From Butyricicoccus pullicaecorum (GTDB taxonomy: Bacteria; Bacillota; Clostridia; Oscillospirales; Butyricicoccaceae), in contig JAGZIN010000006.1 in the NCBI GenBank assembly GCA_018366195.1, positions 39,847-103,846 on the forward strand: a DNA stretch of 64,000 nucleotides, read 5' to 3'. The translations under genes and the position numbers were made by a program. Below are positions 1-9,521 of this stretch, in pieces. Position 1 is the stretch's first letter, and each line of letters starts with the position of its first letter. The notes below the pieces were generated by a model, which ran no database searches, was not told the DNA's origin, and saw only the letters and a list, made by a program, of their open reading frames with translations.

Positions 1-1
1 G

Positions 2-424
2 GCACGTAAAATCGCAGCGGACGGTGAAGGGGCATCGCGTCTCATCACCTGTACGGTCTCAGGTGCATGCAATGAAGCTGCTGCCGAAGGACTTGCCAAG
101 GCGGTCTGTAAATCTGCACTCGTGAAAGCTGCGATGTTTGGCGCTGATGCAAATTGGGGACGTATTTTATGTGCCATGGGCTACTCCGGCGAGTCCTTTC
201 ACCCGGAAACCGTTCGGATTGCCTTTTGTTCACGTGCCGGAACGATTCCTGTATGTGAGTCCGGACGCGCACTGGATTTTGACGAAGCACTTGCCAAACA
301 AATCCTGTCGGAAGAAGAAGTCACAATTGACATTACCCTCGATGACGGCAATAGCTCTGTCACTGCATGGGGCTGTGACCTGACCTATGACTATGTAAAA
401 ATCAATGGCGATTATCGTACCTAA
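2..424 (+). CDS. argJ: ArgJ, bifunctional ornithine acetyltransferase/N-acetylglutamate synthase (C-terminal part)
   Basis: C-terminal 140 residues of ArgJ; the gene begins before the window. ArgJ moves the acetyl group from N-acetylornithine to glutamate, recycling acetyl in arginine synthesis. Family landmarks seen are DGEGAS near the start of the fragment, the stretch KAAMFGADANWGRIL and the closing KINGDYRT. The autocleavage threonine lies outside the window. It is followed 9 nt later by argB, so it is the head of the visible argJ-argB-argD-argF operon. Identification is secure; the start is not visible. Confidence 0.95.
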   Translation, partial: ARKIAADGEGASRLITCTVSGACNEAAAEGLAKAVCKSALVKAAMFGADANWGRILCAMGYSGESFHPETVRIAFCSRAGTIPVCESGRALDFDEALAKQILSEEEVTIDITLDDGNSSVTAWGCDLTYDYVKINGDYRT

Positions 425-433
425 GGAGCAGTT

Positions 434-1303
434 ATGAATACATTTGATCCCGCAGCAAACGCGAATGTTTTGGTGGAGGCACTCCCCTATATCCAAGAAT
501 ATTACGGACAGACCGTTGTCATCAAATATGGCGGCAACGCAATGATAAACGAAGCACTCAAAGACGCTGTCATTCATGATATCGTGCTGCTGTCTTTGGT
601 TGGCGTGCGTGTTGTTGTGGTGCACGGCGGCGGTCCGGAAATCTCGGAAATGCTCAAAAAAATCGGGAAAGAATCTCGTTTTGTCAATGGTCTGCGCTAT
701 ACAGACCGCGAAACCATGGATATTGTGCAAATGATTCTATGCGGCAAGGTCAACAAGGACCTTGTGACACTCCTTCAGCATGCAGGGGGACAGGGTATCG
801 GTCTTGGCGGCATGGACGGTGGACTTTTCTGTGCCAAACGGCTGACAGATGAACAGCATACCGATTACGGTTATGTGGGCGATATCGTTTCTGTCAATCC
901 ACAGCCTGTCATTGATGTACTCAGCAAAGGATATATTCCTGTGGTTTCCACCGTTGCACAGGGCATTGATGAGGATACCAACTATAATATCAATGCAGAT
1001 ACCGCTGCCGCAAAGCTTGCAATCGCACTGGGCGCAAAAAAACTCATTCTGCTCACCGATGTACGTGGTCTTTTGCGTGACCCCAGCGATGAAAGCACTC
1101 TACTGACCCGTCTGAAGGTCTCTGAGGTTCCGGCACTGATTAAGGAGGGTATCATTTCTGGTGGTATGATTCCCAAGGTAGACTGCTGTGTTGAGGCAAT
1201 TCGCAAAGGGGTCGAGCGTGCCAATATTCAGGACGGTCGGGTCAAACACTCTATTTTGATTGAGCTTTTGAGTGATGCCGGTGTTGGCACCATGTTTATC
1301 TAA
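434..1303 (+). CDS. argB: N-acetylglutamate kinase
   Basis: Amino-acid kinase family protein of 289 residues, the usual ArgB length. It phosphorylates N-acetylglutamate at the gamma-carboxyl, usually the arginine-inhibited step of the cyclic pathway. Visible motifs are the N-terminal VIKYGGNAM glycine loop (binds ATP phosphate), VVVVHGGGPEI (acetylglutamate site) and the C-terminal GGMIPKV. The start follows AAGGAGCAGTT just after the argJ stop. A cytoplasmic enzyme, co-transcribed with argJ and argD. Confidence 0.97.
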   Translation: MNTFDPAANANVLVEALPYIQEYYGQTVVIKYGGNAMINEALKDAVIHDIVLLSLVGVRVVVVHGGGPEISEMLKKIGKESRFVNGLRYTDRETMDIVQMILCGKVNKDLVTLLQHAGGQGIGLGGMDGGLFCAKRLTDEQHTDYGYVGDIVSVNPQPVIDVLSKGYIPVVSTVAQGIDEDTNYNINADTAAAKLAIALGAKKLILLTDVRGLLRDPSDESTLLTRLKVSEVPALIKEGIISGGMIPKVDCCVEAIRKGVERANIQDGRVKHSILIELLSDAGVGTMFI

Positions 1304-1322
1304 AATTTTGGGGGATTTCCTT

Positions 1323-2510
1323 ATGACTTATCAGCAACTAAAAGCAGAAGAAGAACAATACGTGATGCAGACCTATGGACGGTTTCCGATTGCCCTTGAC
1401 CACGGTCAAGGGTCTGCCCTTTGGGATATAGCGGGTAAGCGCTATATAGATTTAACCTCTGGAATCGGCGTCAACTGTCTGGGATACAATCACCCCACCC
1501 TGACACAGGCGCTGGAAACACAGCTCCATAAGCTCATGCACGTTTCCAACCTGTTCACCACAGCGCCCATGGTGCAAACTGCAAAAACACTGGTCACCTC
1601 AACCGGTATGGGTAAGGTTTTCTTTTCCAACTCCGGCGCAGAAGCAAACGAAGGTGCAATCAAGCTTGCCCGCAAATATTCCTTTGATAAATATGGTGCT
1701 GGCAGACACAAAATCATTACCCTTTGGAATTCCTTTCATGGACGTACCATCACAACCTTAAAGGCAACCGGTCAAACCCGTTTTCATGATTTCTTTTTTC
1801 CCTTTCCTGAGGGATTTGATTATGTAGCTTCGGGAAATCTTGCCGAGCTCGAATCCAAGATTGACAACAGCACCTGTGCCATTATGATGGAGCTGATTCA
1901 AGGAGAAGGCGGTGTCCTGCCGCAAGACCCCACGTTTGTAAAGGCGGTCGAAGCGCTGTGCCGGAAAAAGGATTTGCTGCTTATCATTGATGAAGTGCAA
2001 ACCGGAATCGGGCGCACCGGCTCATTGTTCTGCTTCCAGCAATATGACATTCAACCGGATATCGTCACCATGGCAAAAGGACTCGGCGGAGGCGTTCCGA
2101 TTGGTGCGGTCATGGCAGCAAAATCCTGTTGTGATGTGCTGACCGCTGGAACCCATGCAACCACTTTCGGCGGCTCTCCTGTCGTGTGTGCGGCTGCCAA
2201 TGCCGTTCTATCCGTGGTAGGGAAGCCGGAATTTCTGGAGGAAGTTCGTCAAAAAGGTGATTATCTCAAACAGAAAATAGAAGCACTGCACGCCCCCATG
2301 ATTGAAGGCGTGCGCGGCTTGGGGCTTATGCTGGGCATTATCGTTCCGGAAGGACAGCACATTGTACTGGCAAACAAGCTCATTGCACATGGCGTTCTCG
2401 CGCTGACTGCCGGAAAGAATGTCATTCGTCTGCTGCCTCCGCTGACCATTACATATGCCGAGCTTGATGAGGCACTCGCCATCATGAAAGCCGTATTCTG
2501 CGATGAATAG
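1323..2510 (+). CDS. argD: Acetylornithine aminotransferase
   Basis: Class III pyridoxal-phosphate aminotransferase, 395 residues from the ATG at 1323. An in-frame upstream ATG at 1272 lies inside argB and was rejected; GGGGG sits just ahead of 1323. It converts N-acetylglutamate semialdehyde to N-acetylornithine. Seen are the phosphate-binding NSGAEANEGAIKLAR, the DEVQTGIGRTG motif (cofactor aspartate) and the Schiff-base lysine in MAKGLGGGVPIGA. Sits between argB and argF in the operon. Confidence 0.96.
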   Translation: MTYQQLKAEEEQYVMQTYGRFPIALDHGQGSALWDIAGKRYIDLTSGIGVNCLGYNHPTLTQALETQLHKLMHVSNLFTTAPMVQTAKTLVTSTGMGKVFFSNSGAEANEGAIKLARKYSFDKYGAGRHKIITLWNSFHGRTITTLKATGQTRFHDFFFPFPEGFDYVASGNLAELESKIDNSTCAIMMELIQGEGGVLPQDPTFVKAVEALCRKKDLLLIIDEVQTGIGRTGSLFCFQQYDIQPDIVTMAKGLGGGVPIGAVMAAKSCCDVLTAGTHATTFGGSPVVCAAANAVLSVVGKPEFLEEVRQKGDYLKQKIEALHAPMIEGVRGLGLMLGIIVPEGQHIVLANKLIAHGVLALTAGKNVIRLLPPLTITYAELDEALAIMKAVFCDE

Positions 2511-2524
2511 AAAGGATTTTATTT

Positions 2525-3430
2525 ATGAAACACTTACTCAAGCTGCTCGACCTTTCCGCTGAGGAAATCATCTCAATCCTCGACCTTGCTGACCAGCTCA
2601 AATATGAAAAAAAGAATGGCATTGCACACCCACTGCTTGCCGGAAAATCACTGGGTATGATTTTTCAAAAATCCTCGACCCGTACCCGTGTTTCCTTTGA
2701 AACAGGTATGTATCAGTTGGGTGGTCAGGCACTGTTCCTGTCCTCTCGTGACCTGCAAATTGGACGCGGCGAACCGGTACAGGATACCGCCCGTGTCCTC
2801 TCCCGCTATCTGGACGGCATTATGATTCGTACCTTTGCACAGAAAGAGGTAGAGGACCTTGCTGCATACGGCTCCATTCCCATCATCAATGGACTGACCG
2901 ATTTTGCACACCCCTGTCAGGTGCTGGCAGACCTGATGACCATTCGGGAAAAATATGCTTCTCTTGATGGGATTCATCTTGCCTATATCGGAGACGGCAA
3001 CAACATGACAAACTCCCTGATTGTCGGCGGACTCAAGACCGGCATGAAAATTTCTGTTGCCTGTCCAGAGGGCTATCAGCCTGACCCCATCGTGCTGGAA
3101 TTTGCAAAGGACAATCCAAACTTCACCTTGACGACCGACCCCATGCAGGCGGCGCAAAATGCAGATGTCGTCTATACCGATACATGGGCTTCCATGGGGC
3201 AGGAAAGCGAAAAGGAAGAACGTGCACGGATTTTCAAGGGCTATCAAATCAACGATACCCTGATGTCCGCCGCACGCGAAGGCGCTATGGTGCTGCACTG
3301 TCTGCCTGCATACCGCGGGCAGGAAATCACAGCCGAAGTATTTGAAGCACATGCAGACGAGCTGTTCGAAGAAGCAGAAAACCGCCTGCACGCACAAAAG
3401 GCAGTGCTTGTAAAGCTGTTGGGCGCATAA
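2525..3430 (+). CDS. argF: Ornithine carbamoyltransferase
   Basis: Transcarbamylase of 301 residues that joins carbamoyl phosphate and ornithine to make citrulline. The carbamoyl-phosphate loop SSTRTRVSFE, the HPCQ motif and the ornithine-loop HCLPAYRG are all intact. The start follows GAAAGGATTT, 14 nt after argD. Last gene of the arg operon; a strong stem-loop follows. argG and argH are not in the window. An anabolic role is inferred from its operon partners. Confidence 0.97.
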   Translation: MKHLLKLLDLSAEEIISILDLADQLKYEKKNGIAHPLLAGKSLGMIFQKSSTRTRVSFETGMYQLGGQALFLSSRDLQIGRGEPVQDTARVLSRYLDGIMIRTFAQKEVEDLAAYGSIPIINGLTDFAHPCQVLADLMTIREKYASLDGIHLAYIGDGNNMTNSLIVGGLKTGMKISVACPEGYQPDPIVLEFAKDNPNFTLTTDPMQAAQNADVVYTDTWASMGQESEKEERARIFKGYQINDTLMSAAREGAMVLHCLPAYRGQEITAEVFEAHADELFEEAENRLHAQKAVLVKLLGA

Positions 3431-3456
3431 TACGTGGATTCATCAAATTTCAAAAC

Positions 3457-3496
3457 AAAAAGCTGTTCTCGGAAAATATCCTTGAACAGCTTTTTT
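3457..3496. terminator. Bidirectional terminator between argF and corA
   Basis: Perfect 12-bp stem AAAAAGCTGTTC / GAACAGCTTTTT with a 15-nt loop and T-runs on both strands, lying between two convergent genes. It can end transcription from both sides. Confidence 0.85.
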
Positions 3497-3497
3497 G

Positions 3498-4442
3498 TTA
3501 CAGCAAATTTTTGCGTTTCATAAAAATCCATGCACCGATACAGCCAATCACTGCAATAATCACAGGAACCCACCACCATGAGGCAAGCGGAAGCTGATTT
3601 CCCAAAATATTCATGCCATAAAAACCGAATATGATATTCGGAATGGTCATAAAAATGGTGATAATCGTCAGAACCTTCATAATGCTGTTCATATCATTGG
3701 ATACAACCGAAGAATAGGCTTCTCTTGTACCATTGACGATGCTGGAATAAATCGTTGCCATCTCATTTGCCTGACGAATCTCAATGAGTGCATCTTCCAA
3801 CAAGTCACGGTCGTCCTCATACAGCTTGAGGATACGTCCACGCAGCACCTTTTCCATCGTGACCTCATTGGACTTGAGCGATGCCGAAAAATAGACCAGC
3901 GACTTGGACAAGCCCAGCAAACGAAACAGCTCTTCATTTTTCAGAGATTCATATAAATGATTCTCAATATGGGTAAAATCCCGCTCAATCATACGCAGAT
4001 TGCGCAGGAATAATCCGGCTACACGCAGCAGAATCTGGAGCACCAGTCTGGTACGAAGCGCCGTATGAATATCGCGCACCTTATTCTGTGCGATTCCGCG
4101 CAAAACCGCTGTATCCTGCAAACAAATTGTGATGACTGTGCTCGGAAGCACTACAATGCCCATAGGCAGGGTTCCAAAAATCTTGGACTCGTCCTGCTCA
4201 ACATTACTTTCCTCGATGGTTGGAATATCGACAATCAGCAGGGTCTGTTCTTCCTCCACCTCGACACGGGAGCTTTCCTCTGGGTCGAGTGCTGCACGCA
4301 GAAAATCCTCCTCCACACCATGATTGTCTAAAATACATCGAATCTCCTCTGACGAGGGGCGTACCAAATTAATCCAGCAGCCGGTTTCAAAGGCTGGAAT
4401 TTGCACCACACGCCCTGCGTCAGACTTGAAATATTCAATCAT
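3498..4442 (-). CDS. CorA-family magnesium/divalent cation channel
   Basis: CorA-like membrane protein of 314 residues, starting at the ATG at 4442 behind AAAGG (an upstream in-frame TTG at 4448 is weaker). The long N-terminal cytoplasmic domain is alpha/beta with a charged helix. Two C-terminal membrane segments frame the selectivity-filter signature YGMN (in FGFYGMNILG), and the basic tail MKRKNLL is typical. The family makes pentameric Mg2+ channels, some members carrying Co2+ or Zn2+. It stands alone, convergent with argF. Confidence 0.9.
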   Translation of the reverse strand: MIEYFKSDAGRVVQIPAFETGCWINLVRPSSEEIRCILDNHGVEEDFLRAALDPEESSRVEVEEEQTLLIVDIPTIEESNVEQDESKIFGTLPMGIVVLPSTVITICLQDTAVLRGIAQNKVRDIHTALRTRLVLQILLRVAGLFLRNLRMIERDFTHIENHLYESLKNEELFRLLGLSKSLVYFSASLKSNEVTMEKVLRGRILKLYEDDRDLLEDALIEIRQANEMATIYSSIVNGTREAYSSVVSNDMNSIMKVLTIITIFMTIPNIIFGFYGMNILGNQLPLASWWWVPVIIAVIGCIGAWIFMKRKNLL

Positions 4443-4574
4443 AAGCAAACCGCCTTTCTGCAGCGGTCAGCTCAAATCCATGACACGCTGCAAACCATAT
4501 TCCCGTTTTCGACTCGGTTCAGGGCTCACAGCCCATCACTTCCTTTCTGATATCTGACAGATTTATGACGTGGC

Positions 4575-4603
4575 AAAAACAGCCCTGCTTCAGGGCTGTT
4601 TTT
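4575..4603. terminator. Terminator downstream of ftsZ
   Basis: Perfect 13-bp stem AAAAACAGCCCTG / CAGGGCTGTTTTT with a CTT loop, located 25 nt after the ftsZ stop. The T-run is present on both strands. Confidence 0.85.
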
Positions 4604-4627
4604 ACACGCACAAAATCGTGTATTTTT

Positions 4628-5806
4628 TTAATTGTTGTGATTAAAGATATCAATGATTGCCTTAAAGGCATCATCTTCGATTTCTGCCTGTGTGGGGTGT
4701 GACATCTGTTGGGTATCCTGAGATACCTGCTGTTCTGCCTGCTGTGCGCGGAAAGGCGTTTGGAAGCCGCTCTGTGCTGCTCCAGCGGACACATTCTGTT
4801 GCCCGACAGGGGGTACGGCCTTGCCGTCTGGACCCTTTGCAGATTCTGGTACATTGTCAAAGCCGGTTGCAATGACAACCACACGCAGTTCATCATCCAA
4901 ATCCTCATCAATGGACGCACCGAAGATAATATGGGCATCTGGGTGCGCAGCAGCCTGCACCATACCTGCTGCTGTCTCGATTTCCTCCAGACCAATATCC
5001 GCAGAGCCACTAATCGAAAGAATGATACCACGCGCATTGTCGATTGAGGTTTCGAGCAGCGGGCTGGAAATTGCCATCTGTGCTGCCTCAGAAGCCTTAT
5101 CCTTGCCCGTTGCTGCACCCGTACCGATATGTGCAAATCCGGCGTCCTTCATCACCGAGGTTACGTCTGCAAAGTCCAGATTGATAAAGCCGGGTACCGT
5201 AATCAGCTCAGAAATATTTGCAACTGCCTGACGCAGAACATTATCTGCAATCTCAAACGCATTCTTAAAGGTGATTTTTTGTTCAGAAACAAACTTGAGG
5301 CGTTCATTTGGGATAATAACCAGAGAATCGACATTCTCACGCATATTTTCGATACCATAAAGCGCCTGCTCCAAGCGCTTTTTGCCTTCAAACGCAAAGG
5401 GACGTGTGACAACACCAATGGTCAGCATACCCATAGAACGCGCAATCTCGGCAACGACCGGCGCTGCACCAGTTCCTGTACCGCCGCCCATACCGGCAGT
5501 AATAAACACCATATGTGCACCTTCCAGCGCAGAGGCAATTTCGTCCTTGCTTTCCTCCGCTGCCTTCTGACCACGCATGGGATCAGAACCTGCTCCCTGT
5601 CCCTTTGTAATCTTCTCTCCGATTTGGATCTTAGTCGGTGCAGAAGAATATTGCAGTGCCTGCTTGTCCGTATTGATAGCGATGAATTCTACGCCTTGTA
5701 TCCCATTAGAAATCATGCGGTTTACAGCATTATTGCCGCCGCCGCCAATACCAACTACTTTAATATTGACTACATTATCAAGTCCTGCTTCAAACTGAAA
5801 TCCCAT
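4628..5806 (-). CDS. ftsZ: Cell division protein FtsZ
   Basis: Tubulin-like GTPase that polymerises into the division ring, 392 residues. The start chosen is the ATG at 5806 behind ACGGAGGACGGCAAA; a longer reading frame has no ribosome site. Visible are the nucleotide-binding IKVVGIGGGGNNAVNRM, the tubulin signature GGGTGTGAAP, the T7-loop region and a Gln/Pro-rich linker ending in a short C-terminal peptide (EDDAFKAIIDIFNH). It lies behind ftsQ but has its own promoter. No ftsA lies beside it. Confidence 0.98.
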   Translation of the reverse strand: MGFQFEAGLDNVVNIKVVGIGGGGNNAVNRMISNGIQGVEFIAINTDKQALQYSSAPTKIQIGEKITKGQGAGSDPMRGQKAAEESKDEIASALEGAHMVFITAGMGGGTGTGAAPVVAEIARSMGMLTIGVVTRPFAFEGKKRLEQALYGIENMRENVDSLVIIPNERLKFVSEQKITFKNAFEIADNVLRQAVANISELITVPGFINLDFADVTSVMKDAGFAHIGTGAATGKDKASEAAQMAISSPLLETSIDNARGIILSISGSADIGLEEIETAAGMVQAAAHPDAHIIFGASIDEDLDDELRVVVIATGFDNVPESAKGPDGKAVPPVGQQNVSAGAAQSGFQTPFRAQQAEQQVSQDTQQMSHPTQAEIEDDAFKAIIDIFNHNN

Positions 5807-5917
5807 TTTGCCGTCCTCCGTATGTGTATTCGAAAAATTTTCCTTAGTTCCATATCTTGAAATCTGAATCGATTGCACAGTTTCTTAAAAAGAAGCGCAC
5901 TGCCCCCATTTCTTTTC

Positions 5918-5946
5918 ATTTTACCGCTTTTCCGGCTATTTGGCAA
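5918..5946 (-). promoter_or_regulatory. Promoter of ftsZ
   Basis: TTGCCA, a 17-bp spacer and TAAAAT on the minus strand, about 110 nt upstream of the ftsZ start. Close to the vegetative sigma-A consensus. It would let ftsZ be expressed independently of the division cluster. Confidence 0.55.
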
Positions 5947-6003
5947 GATGTTGCCGCTCACTTTGTGAAAAAAACTTACTTTTCCACACGACAGCATCAG
6001 ACA

Positions 6004-7155
6004 TTATTCGCCAGATTCTTCTGTGTCCGCAGAATCCTCCTGCTTCTGTATGGTTTGATTGTATATCCGTTCAATATCCATCTGTCCACGCGCAGTCTTG
6101 AGTACATCTATGGCGGACAAATTGGTATTTGTAATGGCACGGTCCCCCAATGCAAGGTTGATAGAGCCTCGATCGGACGGGGTAAACTGATCCCCCTGAA
6201 TGAGGGCATCGAGAATGGCGAGCTTGCGCGGCAGCTCGCCGGTGTCCCCCACACAGACGGCAAATCGTTCCTCATACAAAAACCAGATATTATCGGAATC
6301 CTGCAAATTATACAGCGTTGCTTTGCCGGCAAGTCCGGCCGTATCGAGTGCATTGGCAAGTATTTTCAAGTCCTCCACGGCCTGTATATTGTCGGCTGTC
6401 AGGGTTTGTCCTGCTTCTGCGCCGCTTGTGCGGATTCCCATGACCTGTGCAATCCCATTGGCTCCGCTCTGGTCGGTTCGCTCCAGTACCCGACAATTCT
6501 TATCCAGCACAAACCAGCCACCCTGAATTCCATTGACTGCTGCAATAGGCTTTGCCTCTTTGATATGTACAATGAGCTGATTCGGCATATCTCGTTCAAT
6601 CCAAACACTTTCAAAATAAGGATACTGTGCCTGCAGCCGCTTCTCTGCGCCCTTTCTATCACAAAAAAAGAGATTGTCTCCCTGCTGTATCCCCAAAGCC
6701 TGCTCAATCTCATCGGCAGCATAGCGTGACAAGCCTTCTATTGCAATGGATTCCACTTGAAAGAAGGTCGTAAGCGCCAAAATGCCGCACACAAGGCTGA
6801 GAAAGACTGCCACCCATTTATACATTCGAGCACGTCTTTCCTTGCGCTTTATGACCTTACGCAAATGCAGCGAGCGTTCCCGCTCTGTTCGTCCGGGCGC
6901 CATTGGTCTGCGGCTGTTCTGCGGCTGCTGAGTCGGTGTCATTCGGGTTGTCTGACTCTGCGAGCCCGCTTTTCGCCTTTGCTCTGCCTGCGCCTGTCTA
7001 ACCCGCTCCTGTCTGCCAGTATTCTGGGAACGCTGCACAGCGGATTCCTGCTGACCCGCACTGCTTCCTTCCTCTGGGGCAGCAAAACGATCCAGACCGG
7101 TCCGCGCCTGACGGGCGGACCGACCAGAATCTGTATGCACTTGCCGTTTTGCCAT
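6004..7155 (-). CDS. ftsQ: Cell division protein FtsQ/DivIB
   Basis: Bitopic membrane protein of 383 residues. Order: a long basic, Gln/Arg-rich cytoplasmic tail (about 1-110), one membrane span (AVFLSLVCGILALTTFF), then the POTRA domain starting VESIAIEGLSRYAADEI and the beta domain. FtsQ/DivIB links FtsL and DivIC to septal wall synthesis. The ATG at 7155 follows GTGAGG; an in-frame TTG two codons upstream lacks spacing. Stop to ftsZ start is about 200 nt; murG lies 23 nt upstream. Confidence 0.88.
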   Translation of the reverse strand: MAKRQVHTDSGRSARQARTGLDRFAAPEEGSSAGQQESAVQRSQNTGRQERVRQAQAEQRRKAGSQSQTTRMTPTQQPQNSRRPMAPGRTERERSLHLRKVIKRKERRARMYKWVAVFLSLVCGILALTTFFQVESIAIEGLSRYAADEIEQALGIQQGDNLFFCDRKGAEKRLQAQYPYFESVWIERDMPNQLIVHIKEAKPIAAVNGIQGGWFVLDKNCRVLERTDQSGANGIAQVMGIRTSGAEAGQTLTADNIQAVEDLKILANALDTAGLAGKATLYNLQDSDNIWFLYEERFAVCVGDTGELPRKLAILDALIQGDQFTPSDRGSINLALGDRAITNTNLSAIDVLKTARGQMDIERIYNQTIQKQEDSADTEESGE

Positions 7156-7178
7156 ATTCAAACCTCACTGTTTCCGAA

Positions 7179-8303
7179 TCACTGGGGCAGAACGGTTAAA
7201 ATCTCTTGATAAATCTTTTCTCCTGCGTCCAGCTGTGCCAGCTTTGCCGCTGCCTTTCCCATGGCTTCCCGCTTTCTGTCATCTGCCAGCAGCCGTTCCG
7301 TCATGCTGAGCAGCTTTTCCGGCTTCGCTTCCTGCTCCAAAAGCACCTCACATGCCCCGGCATGCTCCAAAGCCCTTGCATTCTTTTCCTGATGATTTTC
7401 TGCAACATAAGGAGAGGGCACCATAATCGAAGCCCGTCCCAACGCACACAATTCTCCAATCGTTGCTGCTCCGGCACGGCAAATCACCAAATCCGCTGCC
7501 GCCATATAAGAAGCCATATCATAAATATATTCCGTGATTTCAACGGTACTGCCCTCTAAGACAGCCCCTCGCTCTCTTGCCATCTTTGGCAGCCATTGGA
7601 ATGCCGCCGAGCCGGTTGCATGGATATGATGAAACGTGGTTCCCTTTTTGGTTTCCAACGCCAGCATACCTGCCATGTGCTCGTTCATATACTTTGCGCC
7701 CATCGAGCCCCAAAAGGACACCACAAACTTATCTTCCGGACGAAGCTTCAGCTTTTCACGTGCTTTTTCCCGCTCTGCAAATACAATCTCACCACGCACA
7801 GGGGAGCCTGTCAAAACAACCTTATCGCCTCCGCCGACCAGTTCCCGCGCCTCCTCAAAGCAAATCAGTACCTTATCCGCTTTTTTTGCCAGCATCTTCG
7901 TCGTAATGCCGGGATATGCATTGACCTCCAGCAGTACGGTGGGAATTCCGAGCTTTTGCGCAGCAGATACAATCGGGAAGGAAGCATATCCGCCGCAGCC
8001 AATCACGACATCGGGCTTCGCCTGCCGCAGCAGTTTTTTTGCCGTGCCAATGGAAGCCGCTGCCAACCGCAATGCATTGAGATTGTGTCCAATTGCAGCC
8101 GGACTCAGGGCGCGGCGCAGTCCCACAATTTCTATCGTGTCGAGCGGGTATCCCTCACGCGGTACCAACCGTGACTCAATCCCGCGGCTGGTACCTGCAA
8201 AGCGTACCTCCATATCCGAGCGTTTGCTTTCAAAATAGCGTGCAATGGCAAGCCCCGGTGTTACATGACCGCCTGTGCCGCCGCCAGTAATATACAGCTT
8301 CAT
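7179..8303 (-). CDS. murG: MurG, lipid II synthase (UDP-GlcNAc transferase)
   Basis: GT28 glycosyltransferase of 374 residues that adds GlcNAc to lipid I, making lipid II on the inner membrane face. Seen are the N-terminal GGGTGGHVTPGLA loop (diphosphate binding), a second Gly-rich VIGCGGYASFP, and the donor-binding VICRAGAATIGEL segment. The start at 8303 follows AGGGAGAG; the longer reading frame runs back into ftsW and was rejected. Located between ftsW and ftsQ. Confidence 0.97.
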   Translation of the reverse strand: MKLYITGGGTGGHVTPGLAIARYFESKRSDMEVRFAGTSRGIESRLVPREGYPLDTIEIVGLRRALSPAAIGHNLNALRLAAASIGTAKKLLRQAKPDVVIGCGGYASFPIVSAAQKLGIPTVLLEVNAYPGITTKMLAKKADKVLICFEEARELVGGGDKVVLTGSPVRGEIVFAEREKAREKLKLRPEDKFVVSFWGSMGAKYMNEHMAGMLALETKKGTTFHHIHATGSAAFQWLPKMARERGAVLEGSTVEITEYIYDMASYMAAADLVICRAGAATIGELCALGRASIMVPSPYVAENHQEKNARALEHAGACEVLLEQEAKPEKLLSMTERLLADDRKREAMGKAAAKLAQLDAGEKIYQEILTVLPQ

Positions 8304-8314
8304 AAATACTCTCC

Positions 8315-9487
8315 CTAGCCCCTGCGTTTTTCGCTGGGCAGCATATTGCGTGAAATATTCAAAAGGATACCCATTTCGCCCATCTGCATGATAAGTGCCG
8401 TGCCGCCATAGCTGAAGAACGGCAAGGAGGCACCTGTGACAGGAAACAATCCCGTGACAACCCAAAGATTTACCACAGTCTGAATTGCCAGCTTGGTTGC
8501 AATGCCGGTTGCTATCAGACATCCCATTTTATCCGGTGCATGAAAGGCAACATAATAACAGCGATAAATTAAGAAGGCAAACAGAAGAATCACAATGATT
8601 GCCCCAATAAATCCCATTTCCTCACACCACGCAGAAAAAATAAAATCATTCTGCGGTTCTGGTAAGTATAGATGTTTTTGGAGTCCCTGACCCAATCCAC
8701 GCCCCCACAGACCGCCGGAGCCAATTGCAATTTGACTGTTGCCACCCTGCCAGCCATCGTGTCGAAAAATTTCAGCGGTTGCAAACGGGTCAAGCCAAGA
8801 TTGAATCCGGGCATTTGCATAGCCCTGTGTCGTAATATACCAAGTACCCGCTGCGCCAAGAACCACGCCCAGCGGAATAAAATACCACACCTTCATGCCT
8901 GCTACAATCAAAATCGCAAGCCCAATGCCAAAGATAATAATGGTTGCTGATAAATGCGGTTCCAGATACAAAAGCCATGCAATCGCCATCAATGCACCAA
9001 AGAACGGCAGATTTCCTCGAATTTCCCGCACAGTATCTCCCATCTTCACTGCATAATAGGAAAACGAAATGATAACTGAGAGCTTCATCAGCTCAGAGGG
9101 CTGAAACTCACCCAAAATCGGTAAATTAATCCAGCGTCGGGCGCCATTGTGCACCACACCAATAAACGGAACCAGAATCAGCAAGACCAGACAAACGAGA
9201 AAAAATGGCTTTTGGAAGCGCAGATAAACATGATAATTTACATTGGACACCACAAGCATGCCGACAAAGCCCAAAATAGCATACAGCCCTTGCCTTGTGA
9301 TGAAATACATGCCATTATCAAATTTGCTGATTGCCGTGGGATAGCTTGCGGAAAACAGCGCAATCAGTCCAACAGCTAACAGCAGTATGATTCCAAGCAG
9401 GGTACTGCTGTCCAGCCGCTGCGTGCGCGGCGCAATATGCTGCGGCTGCTGTTTCACCCGCTTGTTCTGGGGTGTTGCGATATTCAT
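8315..9487 (-). CDS. ftsW: FtsW, SEDS peptidoglycan glycosyltransferase
   Basis: Polytopic membrane protein of 390 residues with about ten hydrophobic spans, belonging to the SEDS family (FtsW/RodA/SpoVE), which polymerises lipid II with a class B penicillin-binding protein. Family signatures seen are NGARRWINL, QPSELMKLS and the acidic stretch PEPQNDFIFSAWCEEMG. Position between mraY and murG favours FtsW; SpoVE is the alternative. Start behind AAAGGAGTCTGC. Confidence 0.92.
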   Translation of the reverse strand: MNIATPQNKRVKQQPQHIAPRTQRLDSSTLLGIILLLAVGLIALFSASYPTAISKFDNGMYFITRQGLYAILGFVGMLVVSNVNYHVYLRFQKPFFLVCLVLLILVPFIGVVHNGARRWINLPILGEFQPSELMKLSVIISFSYYAVKMGDTVREIRGNLPFFGALMAIAWLLYLEPHLSATIIIFGIGLAILIVAGMKVWYFIPLGVVLGAAGTWYITTQGYANARIQSWLDPFATAEIFRHDGWQGGNSQIAIGSGGLWGRGLGQGLQKHLYLPEPQNDFIFSAWCEEMGFIGAIIVILLFAFLIYRCYYVAFHAPDKMGCLIATGIATKLAIQTVVNLWVVTGLFPVTGASLPFFSYGGTALIMQMGEMGILLNISRNMLPSEKRRG

Positions 9488-9521
9488 GCAGACTCCTTTC
9501 CAGCGGGCACGCAGCAGTCTA

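Noticed and set aside
1272..1322. Longer N-terminus for argD
   Set aside because: The extra 17 residues overlap argB in another frame and relatives start near the ATG at 1323, which has a GGGGG site.
5807..5878. Longer N-terminus for FtsZ
   Set aside because: The ATG at 5806 has a strong GGAGG and begins the conserved FtsZ start; the 24 extra residues have no support.
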